64,000 nucleotides of DNA from Cristatella mucedo. Lineage: Eukaryota > Bryozoa > Phylactolaemata > Cristatellidae. The translations under genes and the position numbers were made by a program. The stretch lies in the NCBI GenBank assembly GCA_009760855.2, contig WPIO01000029.1:3750001-3814000 (forward strand), given 5' to 3'. Below, piece by piece: positions 50,201-57,489 of this stretch; position 1 is the stretch's first letter, and every line of letters begins with the position of its first letter. The notes beneath the pieces are model-generated. The model worked only from the letters and a program-made list of their open reading frames with translations, was not told the DNA's origin and did not search any database.

Positions 50201-52933
50201 CAGTAGCCGTCGCCCTGAACGTGACCCACTTCGATGTGTTCGTTCTGAAGAAGCTTCTCGAACCTCTCCCTCCGCTTTTGTCTTCGCATTTCCCTTCCAT
50301 CTGCATTGTCTTTGCTTGCCATCTTGTAGTACAGTACATAGTCGATCTTACCCAAAATTGGAGACTCACTGATTGGACCTACAATTACATGGAAGTGTCA
50401 CTGAAACCAGGGACGCATACACACATCGCATTTCCTTTCACTGCGATACTCATTCCAGTGGTAGCTGCATATAGACCAGAATGAACCGGCTACTATTGTA
50501 CATCGGCAGTGCGAGGTAATTCTCGGTCCCTTCATTAACTTGCACAGGCAGGCGTTCGGTACCACAGATCGGATTTCCACACGAACGAGTGTGACATCTT
50601 GAAAATATCTAGCGCTATTAAAATGCGGCGCGGCGATTTCTGCTAACATTCGTGCAGCGTGTATTATTTACTCGCACAGTGGATAGAAACAACGTTTTAG
50701 TAAATAAACGACGACACAACCAACAAACTTAAGTATGGGAAAACATTGTGTTACTCAGAAAATAGAAAGCCCGACCTTCAAAAAATGTACCATGCCTGCA
50801 TATTTTCAGTAGCATCTACACGTAATATAGGTGTTCTGTTTCGAAGTAAACCTTAAATAGAGGATCCCATCAGCTCCGCAGTCAAGTCTTCCTTCTTTCA
50901 GCTTCGTGCCGTAGCAAACTGTGGCCCTACTTGCATTCGGATACCACCACCAAGCTCGTCCTGTTTGTTTCTTGTGGCATGCAGTCTGGGCTTCTGTAAT
51001 GCACTACTAGCAGGTTTTCTTTTGTACGGAATTAGACGCTCGCAGTTGGTGCAAAACTGCTCAGGTAGGCTTTTATGTCCTCGCGTCGCAGCTGCCATGT
51101 TACACCACTTCTCATAGACCTGTAATAGCTCTCCACCAGGCAACGGATCGACTTTAAGGTTCTGTCTCTCACTTATAAGTCCCTACATTATGCCCGGCCT
51201 ACCTATCAGAAACACTCCCAATCAGGCGAGGCGTTGCAACCGCTCTTCTTTGGAGAACTCCCGACTGTCGTCACGAAGTCCCCTGATTTAAAGACATTTA
51301 AGAAGAAGCTAAAATGGACCTGCTCCTCACAGCATTTTCTGGGTTAATGTGGATTGTCTTGTAAATGCTAATGTTTACTTATAATTGCCGACACTGGGTA
51401 AGTTATCACTACACAATTCATATACTTACTGGGTCGCTATGGCCCAGGATTTAAGGTGCTCGCTCTTCACGACCAAAGTCGTGGGTTCGAATCCTGCAGA
51501 TCCTTTATTGCCAACTGCAAGTGGTGGTGAAAGCCGTTATGGCTCTCATGCTGCTATACAAATGGGGCTATAAACCAGCTAATATTTTATTCGTGACAGG
51601 TAGGCTAGAGCCAGAGGACAAAGGGACCTACCCAATAAATACCAATTTTCAATAAGGTCAATACTTCTTCCTTTGCAGCAACCATAAAGTACCTAGAAAG
51701 AGATTCAGTTCCTTTTCAAGTGAAGTACAATAAAATGCGTCGGACAGAGCGATTTCTTCCTGCAGCAGCAGACATTCCAGATTGACAGTTCTTCCGAACC
51801 GTGTGAACGTCACTCTCGGGGCTCAGAGCTTCGGGCTCTCCTAAAGTTGCCACTTGCAGCAACTTATTGGAGATGCAGAAAAACCTTTCTGGGCTGCGCA
51901 CATTTGGAGTGCAAAATCGAAGCACGTATCCAAAAGAGGTTACCATTTTTTAAAGAAGCTCAAGTTCTTGACTGGAATATAATTGCTATGAGGTCCACAA
52001 GTTGCTAGGAAACTTCTAACTTTTTAGTCAGCTCAGTAGGCTTGTAAACAGCAACGATATACGTTTCCTGTCCTATACAAATGAATTATTTTTTCCTATC
52101 CACAGCATGCCGTCTAAGTGGGGCTAAGCGTCAGAAACGGTGTTTCCGGTTGCTCTGCTGGAGCCAAACTAGCAACGGCTACTGATCTTAACACGAAGAG
52201 CCTCGCTCCAAAAGCCCTGAAGGGAGCCACTAGACACGGAGAGTCATTCTCCAAGAGACCTTCCGGGCGGCTCAACTTCGGAGAGCATTCAAGATGTTGC
52301 TCCGGGGAGAGGTGGGGAGGGGGTCAGCCATTTTTCTTGGTCGTTTGGAGGGGGGAGGGTAAGTGGAGGGCCACTAGAGTGGCGCCGTTGGCATGCACGT
52401 CTAATATTGGTATTCAGTCGGAGGAGGGGAGAGTAGACGATGGGATGGTCAAATTTTTTCAGACATGCTAAAGCAGTCATTCTTTTTTAGACTGATCTGG
52501 CGACGCTTGCCGAGTGACACTTTAATACCCTTTAAGGCCTTTAGCCTTCTACCACGACGCTCTGTCGTAAACCTGCTCGCGGCGAAAAGTGCCGGCCGCA
52601 GCGGCGCTACTGTATGACAAGAGATTACGCGTACCACCATTTCGCGGCGCGCATTGAGCATTACCAATTGCTTGCTTTCAGACAAACGCGGTGCTCGGTA
52701 GAGCCTTCTCATGTAGTCTTACCTTTCGGTCGCCAGCGCTCGCCCTCGGACGACACGTGCTGCCGCTGTCCATCGGAGGGCATCGCTGAATGAGGCGCCA
52801 GTGTGCTGTTGAAGTGAACGCTGAGAGAAAGGTCCTCGCTAGATTCGGTCTCGCGGACTCTCGATTTCCTGTGCAGTTTTTTCTTCTTCACCTTTTTGAC
52901 TTTCTTCTCCGCAATTGGTTCGTCGTCGTCCAT
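29298..52933 (-). CDS. Anoctamin (TMEM16 family) membrane protein, spliced gene
   Basis: Gene span on the minus strand, about 940 residues. Anoctamins are ten-TM dimeric proteins that act as Ca-activated chloride channels or lipid scramblases in plasma or internal membranes. Exons joined by phase: 52933-52723, 50378-50122, 46104-46056, 45721-45621, 43768-43675, 42977-42611, 42132-41962, 39785-39691, 39596-39388, 39285-39124, 38206-38060, (37898-37765 uncertain), 35406-35202, 32782-32653, 31745-31606, (about 30212-30135 uncertain), 29564-29298. Landmarks in order are GKIDYVLYY, FFRPALRGLL, YSDAFILHDE, IRNYFGEEIALYFAWIG, GTIFLELWKRR, ARPEYEG, LLTDWENHET, YYIAFFRG, IQYGYLM, MPLAPI, YRRPVAHRAQDIG and VITNACLIALTS. 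The first extracellular/luminal loop is Ser/Thr-rich instead of Cys-rich. Loops are short as in ANO8/ANO10, but I do not assign a paralogue. Introns hold LINEs, SINE fragments and microsatellites. Confidence 0.93.
30135..30212 (-). CDS. Possible anoctamin exon 16 (VPDKIP)
   Basis: A frame reading IGIQIFCNIALLTRQVPDK then IPSLAMS would supply the conserved (I)PD.P segment after the last helix. Phase fits both neighbours, but the acceptor (gtggaag or cattcag) and donor (tcg|gtcggg) are weak. Confidence 0.4.
30771..30850. repeat. Compound (GCAC)n (AC)n (AT)n microsatellite
   Basis: Three adjoining simple repeats in the anoctamin intron between the EKYL and TM7 exons. Confidence 0.95.
31606..31745 (-). 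CDS. Anoctamin exon 15, TM7 region
   Basis: 46 codons: TWYYTLDFLNICGVITNACL then IALTSKWGNEN and QLAFILAYE, matching G.W...L......VI(T/S)NA..IA(F)TS. The luminal loop before the next helix is very short. The acceptor is ttttttttaag and the donor is gag|gttaag. Confidence 0.93.
32653..32782 (-). CDS. Anoctamin exon 14, PLAP motif and TM6
   Basis: 43 codons: MFAVSMPLAPIIVLLVNIID, then YRRPVAHRAQDI. FPLAP.(F/L)..(L)NN..E.R and RRP...RA..IG are hallmark motifs. The position normally Glu after NN is Asp, and the first Asn is Val. The acceptor is ttctgcattgcag and the donor is g|gtgaaa. Confidence 0.96.
35202..35406 (-). CDS. Anoctamin exon 13, linker into TM6
   Basis: 68 codons: VIVRLISRLRKAATV, an Asp/Gln/Ser linker, then PALGDFTLIQYTDKVIQYGY, matching the family F.(E)Y.E.(V/I)(I/L)Q(F/Y)GF block. 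The donor is atg|gtaagt. The start is chosen at acceptor catggcattttag; in-frame sequence continues slightly further upstream. Confidence 0.88.
35598..35910 (-). mobile_element. LINE family A, 3' end
   Basis: The conserved terminal block (35603-35730) is followed by a WNSLP-like remnant read antisense (gtggaagtgagttccacagt). It lies between anoctamin exons 12 and 13. Confidence 0.75.
36613..36650. repeat. (AT)n microsatellite
   Basis: AT dinucleotide run of about 38 bp in an anoctamin intron. Confidence 0.9.
37765..37898 (-). CDS. Possible anoctamin exon 12 region, frame disrupted
   Basis: This lies where the family has the EEC..GGCL.EL...L..IM.GKQ segment. There is a good acceptor (aattgatttcag) and a good donor (tgc|gtgagt). 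In the expected phase the frame stops after KFGYGVHK, whereas the next frame reads GYLQGQLFVIISM, which resembles the hydrophobic end of the segment. Neither frame spans the exon. It may be a wrong exon, a sequencing error or a true lesion. Confidence 0.3.
38060..38206 (-). CDS. Anoctamin exon 11, LTDWEN-HET and AFFRG
   Basis: 49 codons: LYEKLAYLLTDWENHETSTD, then KLFAFLFTNNFASLYYIAFF and RG, matching LT.wE.HRT....D....K.F.FQF.N.Y..LFYIAFFKG. The acceptor is ttgaatttcag and the donor is ggg|gtaagt. Confidence 0.96.
39124..39285 (-). CDS. Anoctamin exon 10, TM3-TM4
   Basis: 54 codons of mostly hydrophobic sequence: VCVVIMVTVAVVVYRVFI, then TTANAIVILILSM, matching the (I/V)YR...S...N.(V/I)VI(L)IL pattern. 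Phase 0/0, acceptor catttgcag, donor atg|gtaagc. Confidence 0.93.
39388..39596 (-). CDS. Anoctamin exon 9, LELWKRR and RPEY motifs
   Basis: 69 codons: TIFLELWKRRNAVLAFEWDV, ARPEYEG, then the start of TM3. FLELWKR is one of the most conserved anoctamin motifs. The acceptor ends tcag and the donor is atg|gtacgg. Confidence 0.96.
39691..39785 (-). CDS. Anoctamin exon 8, start of TM2
   Basis: 31 codons from IVTYGDDLLYTIKDALDNEI into TPWYSIIICLW, the beginning of TM2. The acceptor is taattttcag and the donor is tggg|gtaagt. Confidence 0.92.
40160..40235. repeat. (TC)n pyrimidine tract
   Basis: A (CT)n run then imperfect ctttctc repeats, in the intron between anoctamin exons 7 and 8. Confidence 0.9.
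40895..40965 (+). mobile_element. LINE family B tail fragment
   Basis: Only gcgcctagagagagattgag, ttctctgagggcgctttatc and a short tail remain. Confidence 0.75.
41962..42132 (-). CDS. Anoctamin exon 7, Ser/Thr-rich loop after TM1
   Basis: 56 codons, SIGGSSSAATNSTATSATSD then NGSSLSTNSSVTIDKRTTTS. It replaces the Cys-rich loop (EIC...MCP.C) found in ANO1-6-type proteins. It contains several N-x-S/T sites and is likely glycosylated if luminal. The acceptor is tacgtttcag, the donor is ct|gtaagt, and phase fits both neighbours. Confidence 0.82.
42611..42977 (-). CDS. Anoctamin exon 6, LHD motif and TM1
   Basis: LPYLLLKRVYSDAFILHDE, then a Lys/Arg/Ala-rich charged insertion (AAAGKRTTAAKAAAKERA), then VWPFPFKYQPMWMIRNYF and TM1 GEEIALYFAWIGVLTW. 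The YFGE.IALYFAW(L/I)G block is diagnostic of anoctamins. The acceptor is acaaatttcag and the donor is aag|gtaaat. Confidence 0.95.
43675..43768 (-). CDS. Anoctamin exon 5
   Basis: 31 codons from VHSFLSSLSLDEV to HTSRK. It continues the (I/L)(V/L)H.IL pattern after exon 4 and joins exon 6 through a split Gly. The acceptor is ctatctgctgcag and the donor is aaag|gttcgt. Confidence 0.85.
44240..44830 (-). mobile_element. LINE family B, RT C-terminus and 3' UTR
   Basis: An (ATA)n tail at 44250-44330, then tctctttctaggcgctttac and the gtgacatgcacagggtcggc block. The coding end is at 44582-44794 with APAYLSDLLSHQAKYRTTHF and APEAWNSLPT. It is nearly collinear with the copy at 25838-26895 but truncated earlier. 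It lies in an anoctamin intron. Confidence 0.88.
45621..45721 (-). CDS. Anoctamin exon 4
   Basis: 33 codons, DYVSVPFEQSKAKKFRDW then FFRPALRGLL, the conserved PF..(K)..F....FF..A.R..(I/L)(V/L) block of the family. The acceptor is ttactttcag and the donor is ttg|gtaagt. Confidence 0.93.
46056..46104 (-). CDS. Anoctamin exon 3 (49 nt)
   Basis: TLTMTTAELDLFCDLS plus one base, phase 0 to 1, follows acceptor cggctag and precedes donor g|gtaagt. The Asp split with exon 4 gives DDYVSVPFEQ. An in-frame TAG lies just upstream, inside the acceptor. Confidence 0.75.
47173..47252. repeat. (AG)n microsatellite
   Basis: Perfect AG run of about 80 bp in the intron between anoctamin exons 2 and 3. Confidence 0.97.
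47990..49275 (+). mobile_element. LINE family B, degenerate RT and 3' end
   Basis: Sense-strand remnant in the anoctamin intron. 48170-48358 keeps LGIHFHTHDTQRYLYFDPYL, the palm catalytic region with the YxDD site altered. 48646-48840 keeps LEGLPARATRSLQLMQNSAA and ELHWL. The 3' end at 49200-49275 has tagaaaaagattcagttctc and an (ATT)n tail. Multiple stops and frame changes are present. Confidence 0.82.
49430..49530. repeat. (TC)n imperfect repeat
   Basis: Clusters of ctctctct broken by cat and cgct within a 250-bp pyrimidine-rich stretch. Confidence 0.85.
50122..50378 (-). CDS. Anoctamin exon 2, dimerisation-domain start
   Basis: 85 codons with GKIDYVLYY, the signature opening of the cytosolic anoctamin N-terminal domain, then an Arg/Lys-rich helix RREMRRQKRRERF-like segment and ERIRLEMPLKD. 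The acceptor is atgtaattgtag and the donor is gac|gtaagc. Confidence 0.88.
50930..51370 (+). mobile_element. LINE family B, RT C-terminal remnant
   Basis: Sense-strand equivalents of LVQN..RL.C, QRIDFKVLSLTYKSLHY and the terminal TFKKKLK-like basic motif (acatttaagaagaagctaaa) can be read across frames; they are broken by stops and one or more frameshifts. Confidence 0.7.
51428..51585 (+). mobile_element. SINE family D with tRNA-like head
   Basis: The best-preserved D copy: A-box-like tggcccaggatttaaggtgc, B-box gtgggttcgaatcctgcag, then cctttattgccaactgcaag and gccgttatggctct. The B box is a perfect GGTTCGAATCC type. It ends gctataaaccagctaat. Confidence 0.82.
51640..51740 (+). mobile_element. 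LINE family B tail fragment
   Basis: gcagcaaccataaagtacct then agaaagagattcagttcc, a diverged family B 3' end just downstream of a SINE D copy. Confidence 0.6.
52723..52933 (-). CDS. Anoctamin exon 1, N-terminal basic/acidic tail
   Basis: 70 codons plus one base start at ATG in a good context (cacgATGG) with MDDDEP, then a Lys-rich stretch KKVKKVKKKK and a Ser/Glu-rich segment. The donor is aaag|gtaaga. The split Gly joins exon 2 in phase. Homology is weak here, as usual for anoctamin N-termini; the link rests on phase and position. Confidence 0.7.
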
Positions 52934-53391
52934 CGTGTCTCCGATCTACGGACGTACGCCCTTCTTGGTAGCGAGAAATAATGGCCAATCTACCGCTACT
53001 TAAAAACAAAGATTCGCGCCCACTGTAAGGGAGTCATCGATGCTAGCATTCTTTTAGCGCAAAGCAGTGCGGATTGAGGCAATTATCTCCCCCTATGCAA
53101 AAACGAGCACCCTGCTCGCATGAATCCGTCAAACGGACACTAAGCAGAGTCGCTACCGTGGTTTGGCCTAGGGGCAATATGACCGCCTTTAACGACCAAG
53201 GTCGTTCGCTCGAGCCTCGCGGCACATGTAACGGCCTCCATAGGGTTTGAGGTTCGTCCGATCCCCCTTTAAGTGCGGCTTTTGTGTCTTATCGGTCGGT
53301 GCCCCTTCAGCGCGAAGCTTACAGCTGCTGCTGAGATGGCCACAGCCTTTTGCTTTTTATAAACGTGTAAGGAAGTGGCAAATCATTAAGG

Positions 53392-53515
53392 CATACCTTA
53401 ACTTTTAACCTAGCGTAAGGCGCTCGCTTTTCACGATACAGCGGGTTCGATGTCAGCGGCAATCATCGCCGTAAATGCTCTTCTGCCGCTATACAAATGA
53501 GGCTATCAGATCGGC
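53392..53515 (+). mobile_element. SINE family D fragment
   Basis: The gtaaggcgctcgcttttcac segment and cgggttcgatgtcagcgg B-box-like segment are followed by gctcttctgccgctatacaa. A separate tRNA-like piece with ggtcgttcgctcgagcctcg lies at about 53155-53240. Confidence 0.6.
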
Positions 53516-53529
53516 TAGCTACTGTACTC

Positions 53530-53655
53530 CTTTGCTTTCCTAGCTTCCGTTGCGGCAAATGTAAAATGCCTAGAAAGAGATTCAGTTCTCTGAGGGCACG
53601 CTATATTAAATGTTAATTATTAAATCAAATTATTACTATTATTATTATACCCCGA
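53530..53655 (+). mobile_element. LINE family B tail fragment
   Basis: gcggcaaatgtaaaatgcct then agaaagagattcagttctct and an (ATT)n tail. Confidence 0.75.
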
Positions 53656-53932
53656 GCGAGGGGAACCGAGTTTTTTTCGACGAGTCTCAACAGATTTCTG
53701 GGTGGCAGTGGGCTTCTGCTCACAGCATCCGGCCGCCATAAATATAGTAGGCCCATTCTTTTTGGAGAGCGCTAGATCGAGCGCCGATTCTGCATCAATT
53801 TCCTCAAAGAGGTATTCAATGAGGTCATTAATTTCTTTTAGAGAGGCTACTGTATTTTTCCGGGAGGGGGCAGTTGAGGCAGACCGGGTGGTCCTTCTGC
53901 GCGCTCGGCTGCAGAGCCTGTCTCTGATCGGC

Positions 53933-54059
53933 AACCGGACTTAGATGTGAGACGGAGGCGAGGCTCGCCACGAACGAGCGCCTGGAGCATTGTTACTATA
54001 GTAACCGGACTTAGATGTGAGACGGAGGCGAGGCTCGCCACGCACGAGCGCCTGGAGCA
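53933..54059. repeat. 70-bp-period direct duplication around a palindrome
   Basis: Two 57-bp copies (53933-53989 and 54003-54059) starting aaccggacttagatgtgaga differ at one base. The 13-bp spacer overlaps the palindrome gttactatagtaac at 53992-54005. Confidence 0.9.
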
Positions 54060-54921
54060 GGGCTGCATGAAGCCTTTCTACAGCCCTGCTGCTGCTGCTG
54101 CAGACCTGCCAGAACATTCGCCTGTACAAGTGCATCCTACGGGTACTAATCGTGAGCAAGGCACCCTGTAGTAAGTTCTGCGATTAAACGGTTGCTATAG
54201 TCCCGAGAATAAGCAGCTTTTCTAAACAAGCTCCGACGCCAGTTTATAGGGCTCACCACTGCTGGTTAGAGCTTATTTCATGAAACCACTGTAATATATG
54301 AGAGCTCGGCCGGATTGTTATAACGATGATTTATTTATCCCTAGCGAAATACGTAGTAAGTGCACATATAAGATCTCAGGAATCCAATTCCTCAGTTTTT
54401 CAAGGAAAACTGAATTGTACCGAAGGAAACGCGTCTGCTATTGGCTTTTTAAGCTGCGACAACTGGAAAGTGGCCGCAGGACGCATACATTCTGGCCACT
54501 TCTGGTTACGTTCACTCAAGGTTATGGTTAACACACCTGCCAAATTCCTGGTCATGGGCTTACCCGTCTGTAGGTTACTTCGTAACACGGCCTCCGTAGC
54601 TGTCGCGTGCTCTCTCCGAAACAAAATACGGGCAGCACAACGTTTGCTACGCCGACCCGCCTAAGTGGTTGGAATGCCGGCGCTACGGCGCGTGCAGTTG
54701 CCGACAAAAAGCCTCTATTTTGAACAAACAAGGCTTCGTGCGAATGCAGGCGAGCCAACAGATGACCTTGAAATGAATCTGTTGCATTGGTTAGAGCTAG
54801 CATAAGAAGTCCTACTATGGCACCGAGTGACGGCTCCAGGCCAGATGACATATCGCTGGGTCCCCTTTCGTAACTAGAGATTCATTCCTTGCCTGGGAAA
54901 AAGCCTTTCAAATAAATAAAT

Positions 54922-55100
54922 AAATAAACACAAGTTGATTTAACAGCCTCTTTTTGTATAGAAAAAGAAGAACCTTGACGGCTATCACCGACCGCTTGCA
55001 GCGGCGATACAGGATCGCCCACCATAGGATTCGAAACCACGACCTTGGGGCCGAGGTTGTGAAAAGCAACCACCTTACCTAGTGAGCCATTACGACGAGC
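54922..55100 (-). mobile_element. SINE family D
   Basis: Antisense copy: ttaacagcctctttttgtat, gcagcggcgatacaggatcg, then a B-box-like complement taggattcgaaaccacgacc and accttacctagtgagccat. Confidence 0.72.
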
Positions 55101-55623
55101 TTGAGTCCGAACTCCAAGTTTAAAAGTAAGTTTGACGACATTTTTATTAATTAGTATTTAGCTCAAGAAATAGTGTCATTGCATTTAATCTCAAATCAAG
55201 GTTTAGGCCGAGTGCATTGAAAATCACGTTGTAATTAGTTCTCGGCTACGAATTTCACGTTGTCTAATTATCCAGAAATAGCGGTGTCTGCTGACAGCTT
55301 CAAAAAACACGAAAATTATTAGCACGAGGTATGATCTGCATAATTCTTTAGCGCCACCAAGCGATTCTAGCAAAGGTCGAGAACTTTTTCTCCTTTCGTT
55401 GACAATCAGAAGGAAGTTGAGCAGGGTTGTACTTCGGCTTAGCTCAACCTCGAGGGATACTCATATAGGAGCTATTTGCCACCGAGTTGTCGCTGAGGCT
55501 GAGGCGTCGACTGAGTCGCCGAAGAAAAAATACAAAATTTTTCAAGCTGGCATCTGAAGAATAGCTCTGAACCTAAGGGGTTCGCTATGGGTTTTATAAC
55601 GAGTAATCTGTAGGAAGCAACAG

Positions 55624-55860
55624 TGAGAGAGAGACAGAAAGAATGACAGACAGAGAGAGCCAGACAGAGAGATAGAGAGACAGAGACAGAGACAGAGAGA
55701 GACACAGAGAGACACGGAGAGAGAGAGAGAGAGAGAGAGAGACAAACAGATACAGACAGAGACATACAGAGAGAGAGAGAGAGAGAGACAGAGAGAGAGA
55801 CAGACAGACAGGCAGACAGACAGAGAGTGGGTGAGATTGAAAGCAGAGTGAGGGAGACAG
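55624..55860. repeat. Imperfect (GA)/(GACA) polypurine tract
   Basis: About 235 bp, nearly all purine plus C on the plus strand, made of gaga and gacaga units. The long SLSL frames on the other strand are repeat artefacts. Confidence 0.9.
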
Positions 55861-56909
55861 TGGGGAGCAAAGAATTACGGAGCGTGAGCTAGAAGGGAGA
55901 AAGCGAGGAAGACAGAAAGGAAAAGATGGAGAGCCTACTGTTCTTTGCGGCGAGTTTTTAAAAATACCGGTGCGTAGACGGCAGCCTATTTTCGTGAACT
56001 TGAATTCTTGATTGATAAGGGTGCTTCGCAAAAAGCCTTCGCGAGTGACCAAGCAACCGGACGTCGTTTGTTCGCAACGCACATAATTTAGAGATAGATT
56101 GTCTCTCAAGTGGCTAAGGAAAGAATATTTTATCTCTGCTTTCAAAAGGAAATTTGACGTCAGTCTGACCGTTGAAGACCCGATGAACAGACAACCGCTC
56201 GCCACGCACAAATTTTGGACGGTGCAGGTAAGATGCTACGTGTGGAGAAGCACATCTTCAACTTAAAAATAAGCTTTGAGCTATTCCTAGGCTAAAATGA
56301 GTGAATGAATATGCATCGAAGCGACGACTACCGCTGCTAGCTATTCTTAGGATGGAAGAATCGAATAATAGAAGACTTATAGGAGAAAAGGAATATTATC
56401 TAAGAGAAGAGTGGCAGTGGAAGCATTTTATTACGGGTAAAATTTCAACCATTAGTGCCACTGGGAAAACATTTTCCACCGCTAATGCTGCTCGGTCTAA
56501 AGTAGTCCTGCTAGGATTTTCGCTAGTGCGCCTTCGATGCGCGCGCACACAAGGCGGGCATTAATGTTTCGTTTAAAGGTTCTCTTATTTGCGAAGCAAT
56601 TTCACAATGAAAGAAAAAAGAATTTTCTAGACCTTTGAATGAGGCTCATTTGATTCATAGATTGAAACAATGCTGAGCTCCTATCTTAATCACCTGAGCG
56701 GGATTACAGCGCCCGCAAGCCCTAGTCGTACTCGCGAGGTGCGCGACTGTCAATCCAACCCTTCCTAATAGGCGTACCTTCGAGATGTCTCACGGTAATT
56801 GAGATATTCAAAAAGCAGCTTCAGATGCTTCGACGAGATAGGGGTGTCGAATAGACAAGTCGCAAGAACTCCGCCCGGGTTGGCGATGAGAACCGCTAGT
56901 GCTGTTGGA

Positions 56910-56917
56910 TGACGTCA
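56910..56917. promoter_or_regulatory. CRE-like palindrome TGACGTCA
   Basis: A perfect consensus for CREB/ATF factors about 290 bp upstream of the chosen TMEM184C-like start codon. Function is inferred only from the motif and position. Confidence 0.4.
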
Positions 56918-57207
56918 GCGCTCCACTGTTGCTAAGATCGCCACGCCTAGAATGATGCGGCACCACAATAGTGACCTAGCAAGTCTGGGCAGAGGAAAAA
57001 GTGCTAATAGAAGGATTTTCTGACTTTCGCAAAGTTTATATATTATAAAATTGATAAATAAATAAAAAATATACTAAATTAGAAATAAAAATAGCATGAT
57101 CCCCCTAATTTTTGCGCGGGCATCCGCAAAGGCAGTAATGCATCGTTCCACTCGTGACTTATGGAGGGTTAGTTGGACGGTTGACGGGCGCCACTTGGGC
57201 CAACGAC

Positions 57208-57489
57208 ATGTCGTGGCTTAAGGAATGGCGGTACTGGATTCGGGAAGTGACCATGGCAGTCTATGGACTGCTCCTGATAATTGCGCTGGCTTTAACTGCA
57301 ATCGAGCTACAAAAAGCCGGCTCCCAGACACATACATTGGCATGGTTTCTCGGTGGGCTCTTCGTTCTGTTCGGCATACCGATATCTCTATGGGGAATAT
57401 TACAGCATTTAGTGTATTATGATAAGCCTGTTCTGCAACGACACATTGTTAGAATACTTTGGATGGTACCCATCTATGCGACGGATGCC
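57208..57489 (+). CDS. TMEM184C: TMEM184C-like exon 1
   Basis: 94 codons start MSWLKEWRYWIREV, followed by TM1 (VYGLLLIIALALTAIEL), then HTLAWFLGGLFVLFGIPIS and SLWGILQHLVYYDKPVLQRH and ILWMVPIY. The start at 57208 is preferred because vertebrate homologues begin with a short W..W..W(I) segment; an in-frame ATG at 57154 would add 18 residues. The donor is gcc|gtaagt. Confidence 0.93.

Larger units (their letters stand above)
52934..57207. other. Divergent intergenic region between the anoctamin and TMEM184C-like genes
   Basis: It holds SINE D copies, a LINE B tail, a 70-bp-period duplication, a polypurine tract and a CRE-like TGACGTCA at 56910-56917. Open frames at 53620-53934 (minus) and 54326-54664 (plus) have no recognised domain and are left uncalled. 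Confidence 0.5.

Noticed and set aside
51428-51500. Possible tRNA gene with a perfect B box
   Set aside because: Same reason: it is repeated with a common body at four other sites and no cloverleaf is evident.
55472-56211. Ser-Leu-rich 'membrane protein' frames
   Set aside because: Produced by the imperfect GA tract on the opposite strand; no non-repeat domain.
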